From assembly GCF_963675165.1 (NCBI RefSeq), contig NC_087377.1, positions 6,341,122 through 6,405,121 on the forward strand: DNA of 64,000 nt, given 5' to 3'. Below, one piece after another: positions 1 through 11,126 of this stretch. A model generated the notes under the pieces. The model had not been told where the DNA came from. It did no database searches and saw only the letters and a program-made list of their open reading frames with translations. This DNA is from Halichondria panicea (lineage: Eukaryota; Porifera; Demospongiae; Suberitida; Halichondriidae). The stretch's first letter is position 1. Every line of letters begins with the position of its first letter. The position numbers and the translations under genes were made by a program.

Positions 1-1322
1 CTAGGCCACACCAAATTAATCTTATTGTTTCACGGATTTTCAATCCATTTTAATTTTAAGATTTTCAATCCACTTCCGTTCGTTGTGACGTCATTGTTTT
101 GCTGACGTTGTTATCCGGATCCGCCAGATACCGGCGGATGGCAAACAGTCGATACCAGACCCACTCTTCGAGGAAGTGCAGCTTGGGATCAGGGCTAGTA
201 ACAGCACTTGCCTTAAATTGCGACATCACCTGATTATGTTTCGCCCCCCGCGATATTTATGGATAATTATAAATATCATTATTGCTATGTTTGAAGTGGA
301 TTGAAGGAAGTAGATAGAAGATTCGCAAGCACATCTGATAGTATTCTGATGAAAAAAAGGGCTATCTTGCTAGCGTACTTTCAAGAGTACATTATACAAA
401 ACAAAATTACTAGCACGTACTTAATTTACAAATTTGCTAAAATAATTAGTACCCGTTGTGATACCGTATAATTATTATCTTCTAATTTATAGCGGACACT
501 TCTAATCACTCTTTTGGGCAATTGTCGTTGTTCTAATACAACAAACACTCCAGTATTTACATTTGTTTGGACAATACCTTGAAAAGTTGAGTTACCATTC
601 ATACACGGCAAGTAAGACTTAGAGTGCTGCAGTTAGATAGCTTTGAGTAGCTAGTTTTAGATAGCTAGTGCTACTATTCAGTCGTACCCTGTTCTATTAA
701 ACTTAGCTAGCTTGCATGCAGCTGCTTGCTTGTTTTAATTATTCCGGACATTTCGCATGCTCTATAAAAGTCTGTTCCAATTATACTAGGACAATTTCTA
801 TTTTTTGCTGTCGGATAAATTAAAAGATATAGGTAGTAACAAGAGTAGATAAGAGTAAGAGTGTTGAACTGCTTGTAACAGCAATTTCCTGCTCCTGCGG
901 CATCACTTGATAGTATCAGTAATAATTAGTTATGTTAGCAACACTTCCCAGAAACCACACATGCTGCGATTGCACAGTTCAGTGCTACAAACCACAGACC
1001 ACAGTTTACTTAACAGCACTCATTAATTGAATAGTGCCGACGGTGATGACGCATGTCAAGGCAAATGCGGTCCCACGATTACTACAGCAGTTCAACACTC
1101 TTACTCTTATCTACTCTTGGTAGTAACAATAGTGACGACAGTGATGCCGCAATTTAAAACAAATGTCGTTCCAGGTTTACTACAGGAGTTCAACACTCTT
1201 ACTCTTATCTACTCTTGGTGTACTGAATAGGGCTTTATTTAGAGTAACGCAGACACGTACGGTACATTCAATGATTTTTGACACACGATTAGAGTAATTT
1301 TTCTTTTAAATTTTGTATGTAG
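1..1322. other. Upstream non-coding region, no gene recognised
   Basis: I see no convincing exon here. The region is AT-rich and holds an inverted and direct repeat (separate entry). The receptor gene that begins at 1323 lacks a start codon and signal peptide in its first visible exon, so its 5' exon must lie somewhere in this stretch or before base 1. I could not pick it out with confidence. Confidence 0.6.
833..1218. repeat. Inverted plus direct repeat (AGTAGATAAGAGTAAGAG family)
   Basis: A roughly 40-bp segment at 833-872 recurs as its reverse complement at 1087-1127, and again in that second orientation at 1184-1218. The similarity between the first two extends weakly outward through a GTGATGCCGCA-like segment. 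This resembles a small inverted-repeat element with an internal duplication. No coding potential is visible. Confidence 0.7.
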
Positions 1323-1622
1323 CATCCGAATTTACGATGCAACCAGTATCAGTGGTACAGGCCCAAAGGGTAGATGCAGTGTTCGAGTGTCGATATACTG
1401 GAGCACAAAGTTACAATTGGAGACTCAATGGAGAGTTTCCCACTGAGGATACTTATCCACCTGGTGTGACTGCTACCCCATCGACTAATGATACCCCAGC
1501 AACACTGACCATCCCAGCCATAGCACATTACAACAACACTGTTGTCCAATGTGAGGCAGTGGTTAGAGACGGACGAGCGTTGATACCCACATTGTCAGTA
1601 AATGCTACCTTGCACTTGCAAG
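1323..1622 (+). other. Ig-like domain exon of the receptor
   Basis: The 300-bp phase 1-1 exon encodes one Ig-like domain. It has Cys in FECRY near residue 24, the core Trp in NWRLNG about 12 residues later, and the second Cys in VQCEAV near residue 74. The spacing is that of a V/I-set fold. It has N-glycosylation sequons (NDT, NNT, NAT). The acceptor follows a T-rich tract ending at 1322; the donor is at 1623. Confidence 0.75.
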
Positions 1623-4600
1623 GTAATTATGTTGTTGTGTACACTACATGTCCTGTAGTACATACTTCACTATAAACCCTGGCACACAAGTGTACATGTG
1701 CATGTGTACTCGATTGTGTGTTTACCCAGGACTTCTTCCTGCTGTCGCTGATCTGGCCGTGAACAATGTTGCTGGGAACTGTTCACAACTCAACGTCACC
1801 TGGGATGCTCCCTTCTCCCTGAACTTGACCACTGCTGAACCAGACATACAGTACTGTGTGGATGTGTATAACTTTACTGAGGATAATCTGCTGCAGTCTG
1901 AATGTAACATCACTACTACCCAACATCTGTTTGATATAGCCTATCCTATGGGTACTTATAGCTTTTCTGTAACACCACGTAGCAACATTGACGGCAGCTT
2001 GAATGGAAGCTCCAGTACAGGACAGTTTAGCTATGGTAAGGTTGATTAGTCGATGTTAATACTGACTGTACATGTGCGTACTTCATTACATGACAGAACC
2101 ACAAGCAATACCCAGTGAAAAGGTTAATTTCACTACAACCACGGAATTGAGTCCTCTGCGAGTGACATTTCCCGTGAGTTAATACAGCTAGACTACCGTA
2201 TAGCAGGTAATTTTCGGGGGACAAAATATTCGTGGTTTAGCAGTATTTAGTCATTTCGTGGATAATATTTTCGTGGTTGCTGCTTGCACTGCAGGTAAAG
2301 GTAGGCAAGGTCGCTTCATTCGTAGGTAAAATATTCGTGGTCAGACCTTCAAATCACGAATATTTTGCCCCACGAAAATCACCCTCTATACGGTATAATA
2401 ATAAAAATGTTAGTATTTTGTTTTATATTTGGTGTTGGTGTTATCGTATAATCCTATTTGCAGCTCGAGTGTCGAGTACCAGATATATACTCCGTTCATA
2501 TTAAGTACATTGATCGAGAAGGTTTGGATTTGTGTTTTTGCTCCACTGATCAGTCAACTGAAGGTTCTGGAATGATTGTGCTTAATCTTAACTGTAGCAG
2601 CTGTAGTGTTGAACGCCATCGACGATGTAGCTTGATTGTTAAACAACAAAACACACAGTCAGCTATGACTATGAATATAAGTAAGTACACGTACACGTAC
2701 ATGTACATGTAACAAATCCAATGGCTATTATTAATTTTGAATATTCTTTCCTAAGGTACTCATGATGTGTATAAAGTGACCAATTTAAATATGGAGGAAA
2801 ATGAAGTTTCAATCACTGTCGACTACCTTCCACAGTCTAATGATACTGGTTTCGTCGCCATTGTGTACTCTGTTGATACCCCTTATGATTTACGCTATAA
2901 AGTTGTGTACCGAGATAATACATCATCCACTGTTGGTAACCTTGCTGATCGTGTTTACAAGTTGGCTGTTTTTGATTTGAATGATGTTACGAAACCTGAG
3001 AGAAAACTAGTATTTCCGGCTGTATTACCTAACACAATACTGGATAACACTCGATATGGTGCCACTGAACCCAGTACAGGTAAATGTCCATGCATGGATA
3101 AATAGTTTATTTATTAATTGTCATAATAATTATTAATGTACAATGTTACATATGCATGTATGCTGTACTCAATCAGGAGGAGAGGATATGAATGCTACTG
3201 AAGTGAACAGAATGATTTGTATCAGTTGCCGCTCCAGTTGTGTGGGGATCATTCACTCCCAGTCTGGGATTGACCAAGACAACATCACATTGATTCCACG
3301 GACTGTTACTGACTCCGGCCAAAACTGCACTGAAAGCATGTTACAGGGAATTTACTTTGCTGCCATATTCAAACTAATGTCTAATAGACTTAATGAACTG
3401 CCATCATACAATACCATGATTTCCATTGGCTCGCCCACTTCTACTACTGCCTCAGGTACGCCACTATCAGATTTGTACATGCATAATTATTATCATACTG
3501 TCTTTTGCAAACACTCATACAGATGCTCATACTCCAGCTGTAGAAACAGCCATAGTAGGTGAGCTACAATGTAGACTAAGTTATTATGTTGTCTATCATA
3601 CTATAATTTTAATGTATACAAACAACAACTCTTGCAGGAGGAATTGTTGTTGCTGCTACTGTAACAGTTGTTTTGATTGCTTTTCTGGTAGTGATTGTGT
3701 TTGTTTGGAGAAGGAAGACGCAGGAGAAACATTATGCCTTGGTAATGGATGATTGTATTGAGTTATTGATATTGCAATACATGTACCTTCAATTATGTTT
3801 ATAAAATGCAGAGTACCAGCCTTCTTGAGAATGTATACGATGTTGATCCCCCTCTAAATGTAAGTGTGCACTGTATTACATGCATAATTATAAGTATTTG
3901 TTACTGCTGGTATCTACACTGATACTCCCCTGTATAGAGAGAATATTCCATCCCTTCGGAAGCTGCTGGTGTAAGTATAATTATTTTTGTTGAAATATTG
4001 TACTTTATGTACCATCTTACTAATTTAGGGACCTCCTCCAATACCGTATGAGAATGTTGAGCTGATGTCACTGACCGGAGCAACAGAGCCACCAGTGTCC
4101 ATTGATGAACCTCCACCATCTTACAATGCAGCAGCTACCTCAAAACCGTTCAAACAGGTACATGCAGTTCATGTACAGTACATGAACTTTTTCAAATTGT
4201 CTTTACGACACCATAATAAGTTATATGGTTGTAGTACAAATTTTACCATACAACTAAGCACACATACTGTACATGTGTATATAAGCAGGAGCACAGGAGG
4301 GGATATGGAGAGTCTTACTACGCAGATTCGCTAGCTATGTACAAATTATGCCATATAATTATGTCAAACCGCTAAGTGCTGCTTTTAATGGACTTTTGTC
4401 TATAATAACTGTACACATACATTGTAATGGCTTCCAGTGTGTATGTACGTACTTGTAATTAACCCTCTTTGCCAGCCACATGATCAATCTGTGGAATCAA
4501 CACTCAAAGACCCCGTGTATGATGTAGCCAACTCATCACATTCACAGAACAAAAACAAAACTGAAATCCCAGTAAGTTCATGTACATGTACATGTAGTTA

Positions 4601-7600
4601 AATATAAGTATACAAACTGTATGCTATTCTTGGTTATCATCAAATCTTTATCTGTATATCGATCTATACAGGTTGTGTACGCTGATTTGGACGTCAAACC
4701 CAAAGCTAATAGTACTCCTCCAATGCAACATCCTGTTGTGTATGCATTAATCGATGAGTGCTCTCTAGCTCCGAGAAGTGTTGAGAATAACACACCGTGT
4801 AAGTTATGTGCAAGTGTTTTGACTGCTGTAAACACATTCTTTATATTCTTGTCATACTTCCTTATTGAAACATACAATGTTTATGTTACAACAATTCCTT
4901 ACGTGACTGGCGAACATGCAATGATTTATTGTCAGTGTGGTGAAATAATTAAGCAGCTTTGCAGCATTTATGTGCATATTCAGTGAAGACTTTTTCTCCC
5001 GTCTAAGGCCCTCTCCCTTCATTATCACCCCCTCCAACTGCCGAGTCTGTCCTTGCTGAAATATATCCCATTGGTAATAACTGGGAGGCTTTAGGAGAGG
5101 CTCTGGGAATCAAGGAGCACCACCTTGACTCCTTCTCTACTGAGGGCCACGAGCAGGTCTGTCTGCACGACATGATCCTGTACTACTTCACCTTCGGTCC
5201 TCGCTCGTGGGAGGACATTGTCAAGGCTTTGTGGGAGATTGGGGAGACAGAGGTGGCAGACAAAATTATCAGGAGTGGAAAGTGTACAGGTACGTTCTTT
5301 ATAATCTTGGGCCAATTTGAACCACTCCGATGAAAAGCGCATGCACAATTTCCTCTGAAGATAAAGTGTGTACGTGTTACCTCTGTACATCATTTCATCT
5401 TCTGCTACAGTAGAGCTTCCGGTCACTTCTCCAACTGAGACCCCACCACCTTTGCCTCCAAGGAATGGTTAGTAAATATTAACATTGTCTGGCAAATACT
5501 TTGCTTTTGCGTTTTCAGACACTGCTAAGGCTGCAAGTCATCAGACAGAGGCAGGTGATGACTGGCAAGATGACAGTGCGCAAGAGAGTGACACTCTAAA
5601 CACTAAAGAACATCAAGTAACACAGGTGCTTACACATGTACATGTATGACTGTATTGTGTTAATTGTTTCAGCAATGTGTACAGCATTCAGCTGACGATC
5701 AAGGAGAGTTGGATGAGTATAACTGTGAGTGGCTGAAAAATTTGCCAGGATTCATGCTCGTCATTGTTTGGCATTACGTAATATACTTAATTGTACTTCT
5801 ACAGTATAATTTATATATTTACAGTACAAAATAATAATTGTGTGTTGCTGTGACAGTACCATGTTTAGTTGGAGGTATGGTATACTGTATGCTTATCAAG
5901 TTGTGTTTTGATGCTACATTTAATGCCATGTTTAGCTGGAGTTCACTTCCCTCGATCTACTGGAGTGGGCAATAAATCAGAGGATGGACCCACTGGCAGG
6001 AAAAATAACTCACTTGGTAATGAATGTGCATGTAATTTAACTGAACACGTAAAAGTAATTATTGTGTGGGTTGATATCTAGTTTTTTAATGATGGTTTAC
6101 ATGTATTCTTCAGCTTCGACTCTGAATACTATCAACAAAATGCCTTACTTTCCAACCATTTGCAAATCTGCTGTGCATGATCCAATACCTGACAAAGAAG
6201 TAAGTTATATGTAGTACAATGCAACCATTATTCATGCACATAATGCAGGAGTCAACTGTCCCTTACTGCACAACAATGATCCACTCTCTTGGTGTGTTTG
6301 AGAAGCTAGATGTCCCACGTAACCACAAAGTCAGAGCTCTAGGATATCTCAACAGTGGCCAAAGTGCACTCTTGAAAACCCTGTACCAGCAGAGAATGGC
6401 GGGTAAGAATATGCAAGGCAATGGGTGATGTGAAGTTGATGCCTATTCGATTTAGCTGCAGATGAGGTTCACGAAAACAACGTTAGTCACGTTGTACCAC
6501 AAAATGATGACACGGCTATTGAAAACAACGGGTACACAGTGAAGCAATCTGTCTCAAGTATCCCTCTCCTTACAAGAGGTACATGTATTAATTGTTCTTA
6601 GTTCTTGATCAGTCAGGGTTTACCTAGTTAGTTTACGTAGTTCACTAGAAAGTTGTTATTGTAGTTATCATGTGCATGTATACATGGCATGTGTTGCTAG
6701 TGTACATTAGACACATCCATAAACATTGAATGTGTGCATGTTGCCTAGATATACTCACATGCAAACCTTACACATCGTGTACAGCTACATTAGTGTGGTC
6801 TAGATACTGGGAATGAGTCTGTAAAATATTTGCTCACCTCCGTTCCATGCCCTAACTTTGGTCCTTGTAACCAGCTAAACATTGATTTGTTTATATGCTT
6901 CCTGGTCCAAGTATTGTATATGACAACGTGCTGAAAGGCTATAGTAATCTTTCATGAACATATACAGTAGCCCTCAAATAAAAGGTCTCTTTCCGTTTAG
7001 CATTTCCGTTTGTACGGAAACGGGATTACGTTAACGGAACGATAGTGCATGTCATATTCAATGACGCACCTTGATTACTACACATCGTTCCATGGGAAAA
7101 CGTCCTATTTTGCTGAGAACAGGTGTATGCATGCAGAGTATGCAAATTTGGAATAGCTACATGTATACGTGCAAGCGAATAAATAGAGCTAGCAGTAACA
7201 TACATAAAGTAGTATGTATGAAGCATGGAAGCTGGCTAAGTAGCAAGTAACATGAGCAATGAAATTCTATAGACTCCAGAGGCATGCTGAGAACGGAGCT
7301 TTAGTATGGATGAGATATGCACTGTGGACTAGATAGAACCGCAGCAAAGTCAGCCAGCAGAAAAGTAGTCCTGGTCCAGAGTCATCAGTAAAGCCTTCCG
7401 AGACAACAAAACCAGTCACAATTTTAGCTTTCTACTCTAGTGACCCTTTTCCATAATTGTTCCTGGTATGGAATCACTTCAGCTACAATAATATGTAGAT
7501 CTACCTTGAATAAAGGCCGCGTGTAGAGCAGCAACGTGCTTTTAGCTTCTGCTCGCTTTTATAAGACAACAAAGCTTTAACATCAAAATCTGAAAACTAA

Positions 7601-9862
7601 TAACTTGTTGTGTGGAGGCTATCCATGCTGTAAACGCAGGTGAGTAGACTCTCATAATTATTGCAAACAGACAAACCAACAGACTACTATACCCGTGGCC
7701 ACCCACGCGCACCTCAGGTAACTAGAGGTAGAGCAAACCCCCGGCTGGTGACATGATTTTAAAGAAACCAGAGGAGTGATATAATGCAGTGCATGTAGTA
7801 TGTATGACTTAGCTGTCTATAGCACAGCAACCCAGGAGCAATAAACTAATAAAACCAGACTGGAGGCATGCTGAAACAATGAGACTAGGATCACCAGCAA
7901 GTAAGCCTGGAGTCTTAGAAAAGTATGGCTCCTGGTTCAGAGCAGCAAAGAAGCCAACAAACCAGTCACAATTCTACTACAGTGACCCTTTCTATTGTTC
8001 GTGGTACGGGATCACTTCAGCTGCAAATAAGTGCCTCGAATAAAGGCCACGTGCAAGTTTAAGCTTCTAAGCTTTTGCTCGCTCTTTTATTTGACAACGA
8101 GGCTTTAACATCAAAATCTGCCACTAATGAAAGCACCACGGGTAACTACGGTGGAGGTGCCTGAGCTACATGTACGTAACATAAAGCTACTATACACAAA
8201 TTATAATAATTATCATGATGAACATTTTTGCATTAATTTTACTGCATGCAGGAAAAATCCAGAATTACATGGAAACTCAAAGAGTGGGTAATGATTGACC
8301 ACCATTGTTGTTAAAAACGATCGATGCCAAAAGTTCAAGTCTAAAATTGATGGCTGCATCAACAGACTGATGTCCGTTCTGTTCTGTTGACTGAGTGCAA
8401 AAAGCTGAATGGCTGTAGTCTCGCCATCTAGTCTCATCTGCCTCTTGACTAGCTGCTTCACTTGCACAGTAATCTTAGTGGGCCTACTGGAGCTTTCTCT
8501 TCTTCTGGTTGTGCCGGTCCAGTATCATATCTGTTGGCAGTGATTCTTTGCTGAAGTTGTTTGGAGATATTATATGTATAGTAGGGGTTTTATAGCCTTT
8601 TGTAAAGTTATAATCCTCTGCTTTGTATAATCGTGAATACCATGCATTAGCTGCTCGAGTACACCACACGTAATTCAACCTTACGTTATTACGGATGATT
8701 TCTGTACCATTTCTTAATTTTAATGAGGTGCCATTGCATTTCATTTCCGTTACGCCAATGTAAGTACGTGTGTTTTAAAAAAAACGGACAAGGTGTAACA
8801 AAACTGATTGAATATTGTCTTTTTTATAGAGGAGACAGTTACAAGAACTCCAAACACCAGTGACATTCAGTCGACCAGGGTTCGAGGTACATACAAGTGT
8901 GATAGTGTGATAATAGCAATAGTCATGCAGTAGAATGCATAAATACATTGAACACGGAGTCCTGGTGAGCTTTTTTTTCGTCCTGTATCTGTTTTAGAAA
9001 ACAGTGGACAATTGTACAATTATAATCATCACCATAAGTATTATCTTATTTTCAGACTTCTCATATTTTCCCTTCCATCCAACAACCTGGGCTTATTTCC
9101 AAGGTGTCTGTTTCAAGGGCGTACAACTGCTGGTACAACTGTTGGAGCATGGTTGTATCTTTCAGCCAGAAAGTGAGTGCCTAGATCCCAGGCCATAATT
9201 ACCTAAATGAGTACTTAAAACTGCCACATTAATAAACATGTAACTATAATTTTACTGGAAAGGGTGTCAATTGAAAAATTGCTTCCAGATAGGCAAACGG
9301 GATGACATGCCTCTAATAAATACTATGACTGCATGTGCACATGCTTGTCCGTATGCTAATTTAATGTAAACCACTATCCTTGGCTTATGGGGGTGAAAGC
9401 ATGTGTCCTGTATCGAATAGTGGACAATTGTACAATTTTGATCATCACCATAATTGTTATCCTATTTCAGACTTGTCATGTATTCTGTTCTATCGAACAA
9501 TCTGGGCTTATCTTCGAGGTGTCCGTTTCAAAGGCGTACAACTGCTGGAGCATGGTTGTATCTTTCAGCCAGAAAGTAAGTGCCTAGATCCCAGGCCATA
9601 ATTACCTACATGTAAATGAGTACTTAAGGTTACGGTAAACAGTTTGCTCATGAATGTTCATTATTTCCTTATAATGATTTTTTTGTGAAACTATAAATGC
9701 CATGATAGACAGGCCTTCATACAGAACAAATTGACAGGGGGGAGGAATCAACATTTCAGAAAAATAAACAACCAACCAGCCAGTAAACTTTAGCATTTTT
9801 CTTCAGTTGTAGGAGCAAGAACTCTTCAAGTCGCCCTCAGGAATATAATAAACTGCTGGTAG
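1323..9862 (+). CDS. Spliced receptor: Ig/FN3 ectodomain, TM, ITIM-like tail, Death domain (5' incomplete)
   Basis: This is a multi-exon type I membrane receptor. Exons read in frame are 1323-1622, 1730-2035, 2097-2173, 2464-2680, 2756-3079, 3177-3455, 3523-3558, 3638-3741 (TM), 3812-3859, 3938-3970, 4029-4157, 4476-4571, 4672-4798, 5008-5289 (Death domain), 5411-5467, 5519-5625, 5673-5724, 5857-5874, 5936-6016, 6114-6199, 6249-6402 and 6456-6578. Less certain are 8830-8886, 9056-9172, 9471-9575 and 9807-9862. Every junction keeps the frame and uses GT-AG signals. The ectodomain exons are mostly phase 1-1. The start codon and signal peptide are missing. Inference: ligand binding outside the cell is coupled to SH2-phosphatase or adaptor docking and Death-domain signalling inside. 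The link across the 2.25-kb intron 6579-8829 is the weakest point, and the gene could end earlier. Confidence 0.75.
1730..2035 (+). other. Fibronectin type III-like exon
   Basis: The 306-bp phase 1-1 exon begins with a Pro-Ala-Val-Ala-Asp-Leu lead-in. It then has the typical FN3 B-strand LNVTWDAP and a Y-C-V-D-V-Y strand, and ends with YSFSVTPRS, the usual late FN3 strand. Several NxT/S sequons point to a glycosylated extracellular domain. Confidence 0.7.
2097..2680 (+). other. Second beta-sandwich domain split over two exons
   Basis: Exon 2097-2173 (phase 1 to 0) and exon 2464-2680 (phase 0 to 1) together give a domain of about 98 residues. It has an FN3-like SPLRVTFP strand and a Cys-rich second half. 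The intron between them (2174-2463) carries a small terminal-inverted-repeat element. The FN3 assignment is inferred from position and strand pattern, not from a strong motif. Confidence 0.5.
2194..2395. mobile_element. MITE with TACCGTATAG terminal inverted repeats
   Basis: The left end at 2194-2216 (TACCGTATAGCAGGTAATTT...) matches the reverse complement of 2371-2395 with a few mismatches. The body has several TATTCGTGG words and no ORF. It sits inside a receptor intron. Related ends appear at about 11990, 15023-15051 and 31093. Confidence 0.75.
2756..3558 (+). other. Membrane-proximal ectodomain exons
   Basis: Exons 2756-3079 (108 codons), 3177-3455 (93 codons) and 3523-3558 (12 codons) are all phase 1-1. 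The first has alternating beta strands (EVSITVDYLPQ, GFVAIVYSV, RVYKLAVFDL) consistent with another FN3-like domain. The second has a Cys-dense start (ICISCRSSC). The third is a short juxtamembrane linker. I do not recognise a named family for the second and third. Confidence 0.55.
3638..3741 (+). other. Transmembrane exon
   Basis: This exon begins with two glycines (the first codon split across the junction) and runs through about 22 uninterrupted hydrophobic residues (IVVAATVTVVLIAFLVVIVF). It ends in W-R-R-K-T, a classic stop-transfer signal. It divides the Cys- and sequon-rich ectodomain from the tyrosine- and proline-rich tail and sets a type I topology. Confidence 0.92.
3812..4798 (+). 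other. Cytoplasmic tyrosine-rich tail with ITIM-like motifs
   Basis: Exons 3812-3859, 3938-3970, 4029-4157, 4476-4571 and 4672-4798 read in frame. Visible motifs in order are NVYDV, REYSI, IPYENV, PPPSYN, PVYDVA, VVYADL and VVYALI. Three of them (IPYENV, VVYADL, VVYALI) fit the ITIM pattern [SIVL]-x-Y-x-x-[ILV]. The last two tyrosines are 21 residues apart, as in tandem-ITIM receptors that recruit SHP-type phosphatases. Function in this organism is inferred. Confidence 0.75.
4289..4375 (+). other. Possible alternative terminal exon of the tail
   Basis: After an acceptor (ATAAGCAG ending at 4288) the phase-0 reading frame stays open for 28 codons, with GYGESYYADSLAMY, and ends at TAA 4373-4375. 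It lies between exons 4029-4157 and 4476-4571 in the same phase. If used as a terminal exon it would give a receptor without the last ITIM-like motifs and the Death domain. The evidence is only frame, acceptor and tyrosine content. Confidence 0.35.
5008..5289 (+). other. Death domain exon
   Basis: The exon encodes about 94 residues. After a Pro-rich lead, the helices show NNWEALGEALGI, HHLDSFS, VCLHDMILYY, SWEDIVKALWEIG and EVADKIIRSG. This is the Death-domain pattern of an early W-x-x-L-G-x-x-L-G-I, a middle helix with a Leu-Tyr core, then W-x-x-(I/L)-x-x-A-L, a short G/E turn and (V/L)-A-x-x-I. The length is normal for the family. Death domains mediate homotypic assembly of apoptosis and NF-kappaB signalling complexes. 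Confidence 0.85.
5411..6578 (+). other. C-terminal extension after the Death domain
   Basis: Nine small exons continue the frame: 5411-5467, 5519-5625, 5673-5724, an 18-bp microexon 5857-5874, 5936-6016, 6114-6199, 6249-6402 and 6456-6578 are the ones I can place, with a ninth only suspected. The first carries PPPLPPR, a class-II SH3-binding motif. The rest is acidic or Ser/Thr/Asn-rich and largely disordered in appearance. Exon 6249-6402 is more ordered (MIHSLGVFEKLDVP, SALLKTLYQQRMA). I do not recognise a domain. Confidence 0.6.
7270..8190. repeat. Diverged direct repeat pair, about 350 bp each
   Basis: Copies at about 7270-7650 and 7870-8190 share, in the same order, GAGGCATGCTGA, CCTGGT(C/T)CAGAG, AACCAGTCACAATT, AGTGACCCTTT, GG(A/G)ATCACTTCAGCT, GAATAAAGGCC and GCTTTAACATCAAAATCTG. 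They have many substitutions and small indels, so the duplication or pair of insertions is old. No coding capacity is visible. Confidence 0.75.
8213..8480. repeat. Dispersed repeat fragment shared with about 29160-29300
   Basis: The words GATGCCAAAAGT, AAAGT(C/T)TAAAATT and AATGGCTGC occur in the same order at about 8325-8358 and 29247-29282, with a preceding TTGTTG(C/T)TAAAA. This points to a shared interspersed repeat family. I see no terminal repeats or ORF. Confidence 0.5.
8830..9862 (+). other. Distal candidate exons of the receptor, including a duplicated exon
   Basis: Four exons fit in frame: 8830-8886, 9056-9172, 9471-9575 and 9807-9862, the last ending at TAG 9860-9862. The middle two are tandem duplicates in matching phase (1-1). 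Both contain WAY(F/L)(Q/R)GV and GVQLL and end in EHGCIFQPE. The terminal exon reads VGARTLQVALRNIINCW before the stop, although the same spot also looks like a donor (CTG|GTAGGT). No known domain is recognised. Whether these belong to the receptor or to another gene needs transcript data. Confidence 0.45.
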
Positions 9863-11126
9863 GTCACTGTTTAGTTCTTGTTAGAGTCTTTCTTTCTCTA
9901 ATATTTGACGACTAAAATCGGCTATGACCACAAGATTTTTGCGGTAAAGTTGTGCCGTCCAGTTAGCGTACTGATAGCTAGCAAGCGCTATATTAAGCAG
10001 TATAGACACATAAAATAGAAACAATGTCTTTCTTTCTCACAAAAACAAAAAATTAAAACTCACGAATAATTCGTTATTAACAATTAACATGGGAAAATTC
10101 CAGATTGAATCCTATGTACCTGTAGTGTTCTCACCATAGTTACATGTGGTTGTCTTAATTAATACTTAACAGGAGTTCATATTCTTGTTAATAATTATAA
10201 CACAATGCGTATCTATCGGCTTGTATCTTTACAGACCTTGATCAGACATTAATTTAGCTTTGTGTGGCTATAAGCAATTCCACCTTTAATATTATTGTTA
10301 ATTTGCATAATCATAGGTGATCTCTGAACTTTGAGGACTACGTAAGAAATAAACAAGTGTAAATTTAGCTACAAAGTATTATAGTGTTATTGTTTAAACT
10401 CTGTTTTTACCCTCACATTAATTTGCTGCTTCTATTTTGTCATTATTAGTAATCCAAAGCTACACATTCTCTATAATTATACCGTAGAAAAACCTTACTT
10501 TTTGCGTTCTGTTAATGATTGTGATGTCATACAAGTACCAGTATCGAAGTATTCAGTGACCATGGGGATAACAATTACTGAGTGACGTCCAGCACTCACT
10601 ATAGACCTGCCTCGGTGCGCATGCATAATCTCGGTAGAGTACGGTATATAGATCTATACGTATAACCATGCAGGAGTGCATGAAGCACTCCTGGTACAAC
10701 CATGCAGGAGCCCAGTAGGAAGGAACGGCTATCTATATATAATTAAGTATAATTATAGTTCAATACTTGTTACCCGAGGCGGCCACGGGTCTAGTATTGT
10801 AGACTGTTGGTTTGTATAATTATGGGTGTCAGAGGAATGAATGACTCCCCGGTGGGAGTGACCCCCGGTCATTCCTAAGGTGTGGGGGACTCCCCCCAGG
10901 AATGAATAACTCCCTATGCGCATGCCCGCCAATGTGACCTGTTTCCATCTTAACAATTTAGTATACTGTATAGTAATTTATTTATTTATTTATTACAGTA
11001 GAATGAAAAGCCAGGATAAAGAGCAAGGTATATATAGCAATGAATAGTAGACAGCAAGTGACAGCTGGAATATATACCTATATGCATGTGGATGAAGAGC
11101 AAGGTTGCAAGGGAAAGAACTGGAGC

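Larger units (their letters stand above)
6579..8829. other. Long intron or gap filled with repeats
   Basis: There are no supportable exons for 2.25 kb. The stretch contains a diverged direct repeat (about 7270-7650 and 7870-8190) and a segment at 8213-8480 related to one at about 29160-29300. Clusters of TTTCCGTT/ACGGAAA words lie near 6995-7045 and 8690-8755 and may be element ends. If the receptor continues to 9862, this is its largest intron. Confidence 0.55.

Noticed and set aside
426-611. Minus-strand 61-codon open frame as an exon
   Set aside because: There are no convincing flanking splice sites or recognisable domain, and the DNA is AT-rich with chance-length ORFs.
3812-3970. ITAM in the receptor tail (two Y-x-x-hydrophobic motifs)
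   Set aside because: The spacing and the residue after VYDV do not fit Y-x-x-[LI]-x(6-12)-Y-x-x-[LI]; only ITIM-like single motifs fit.
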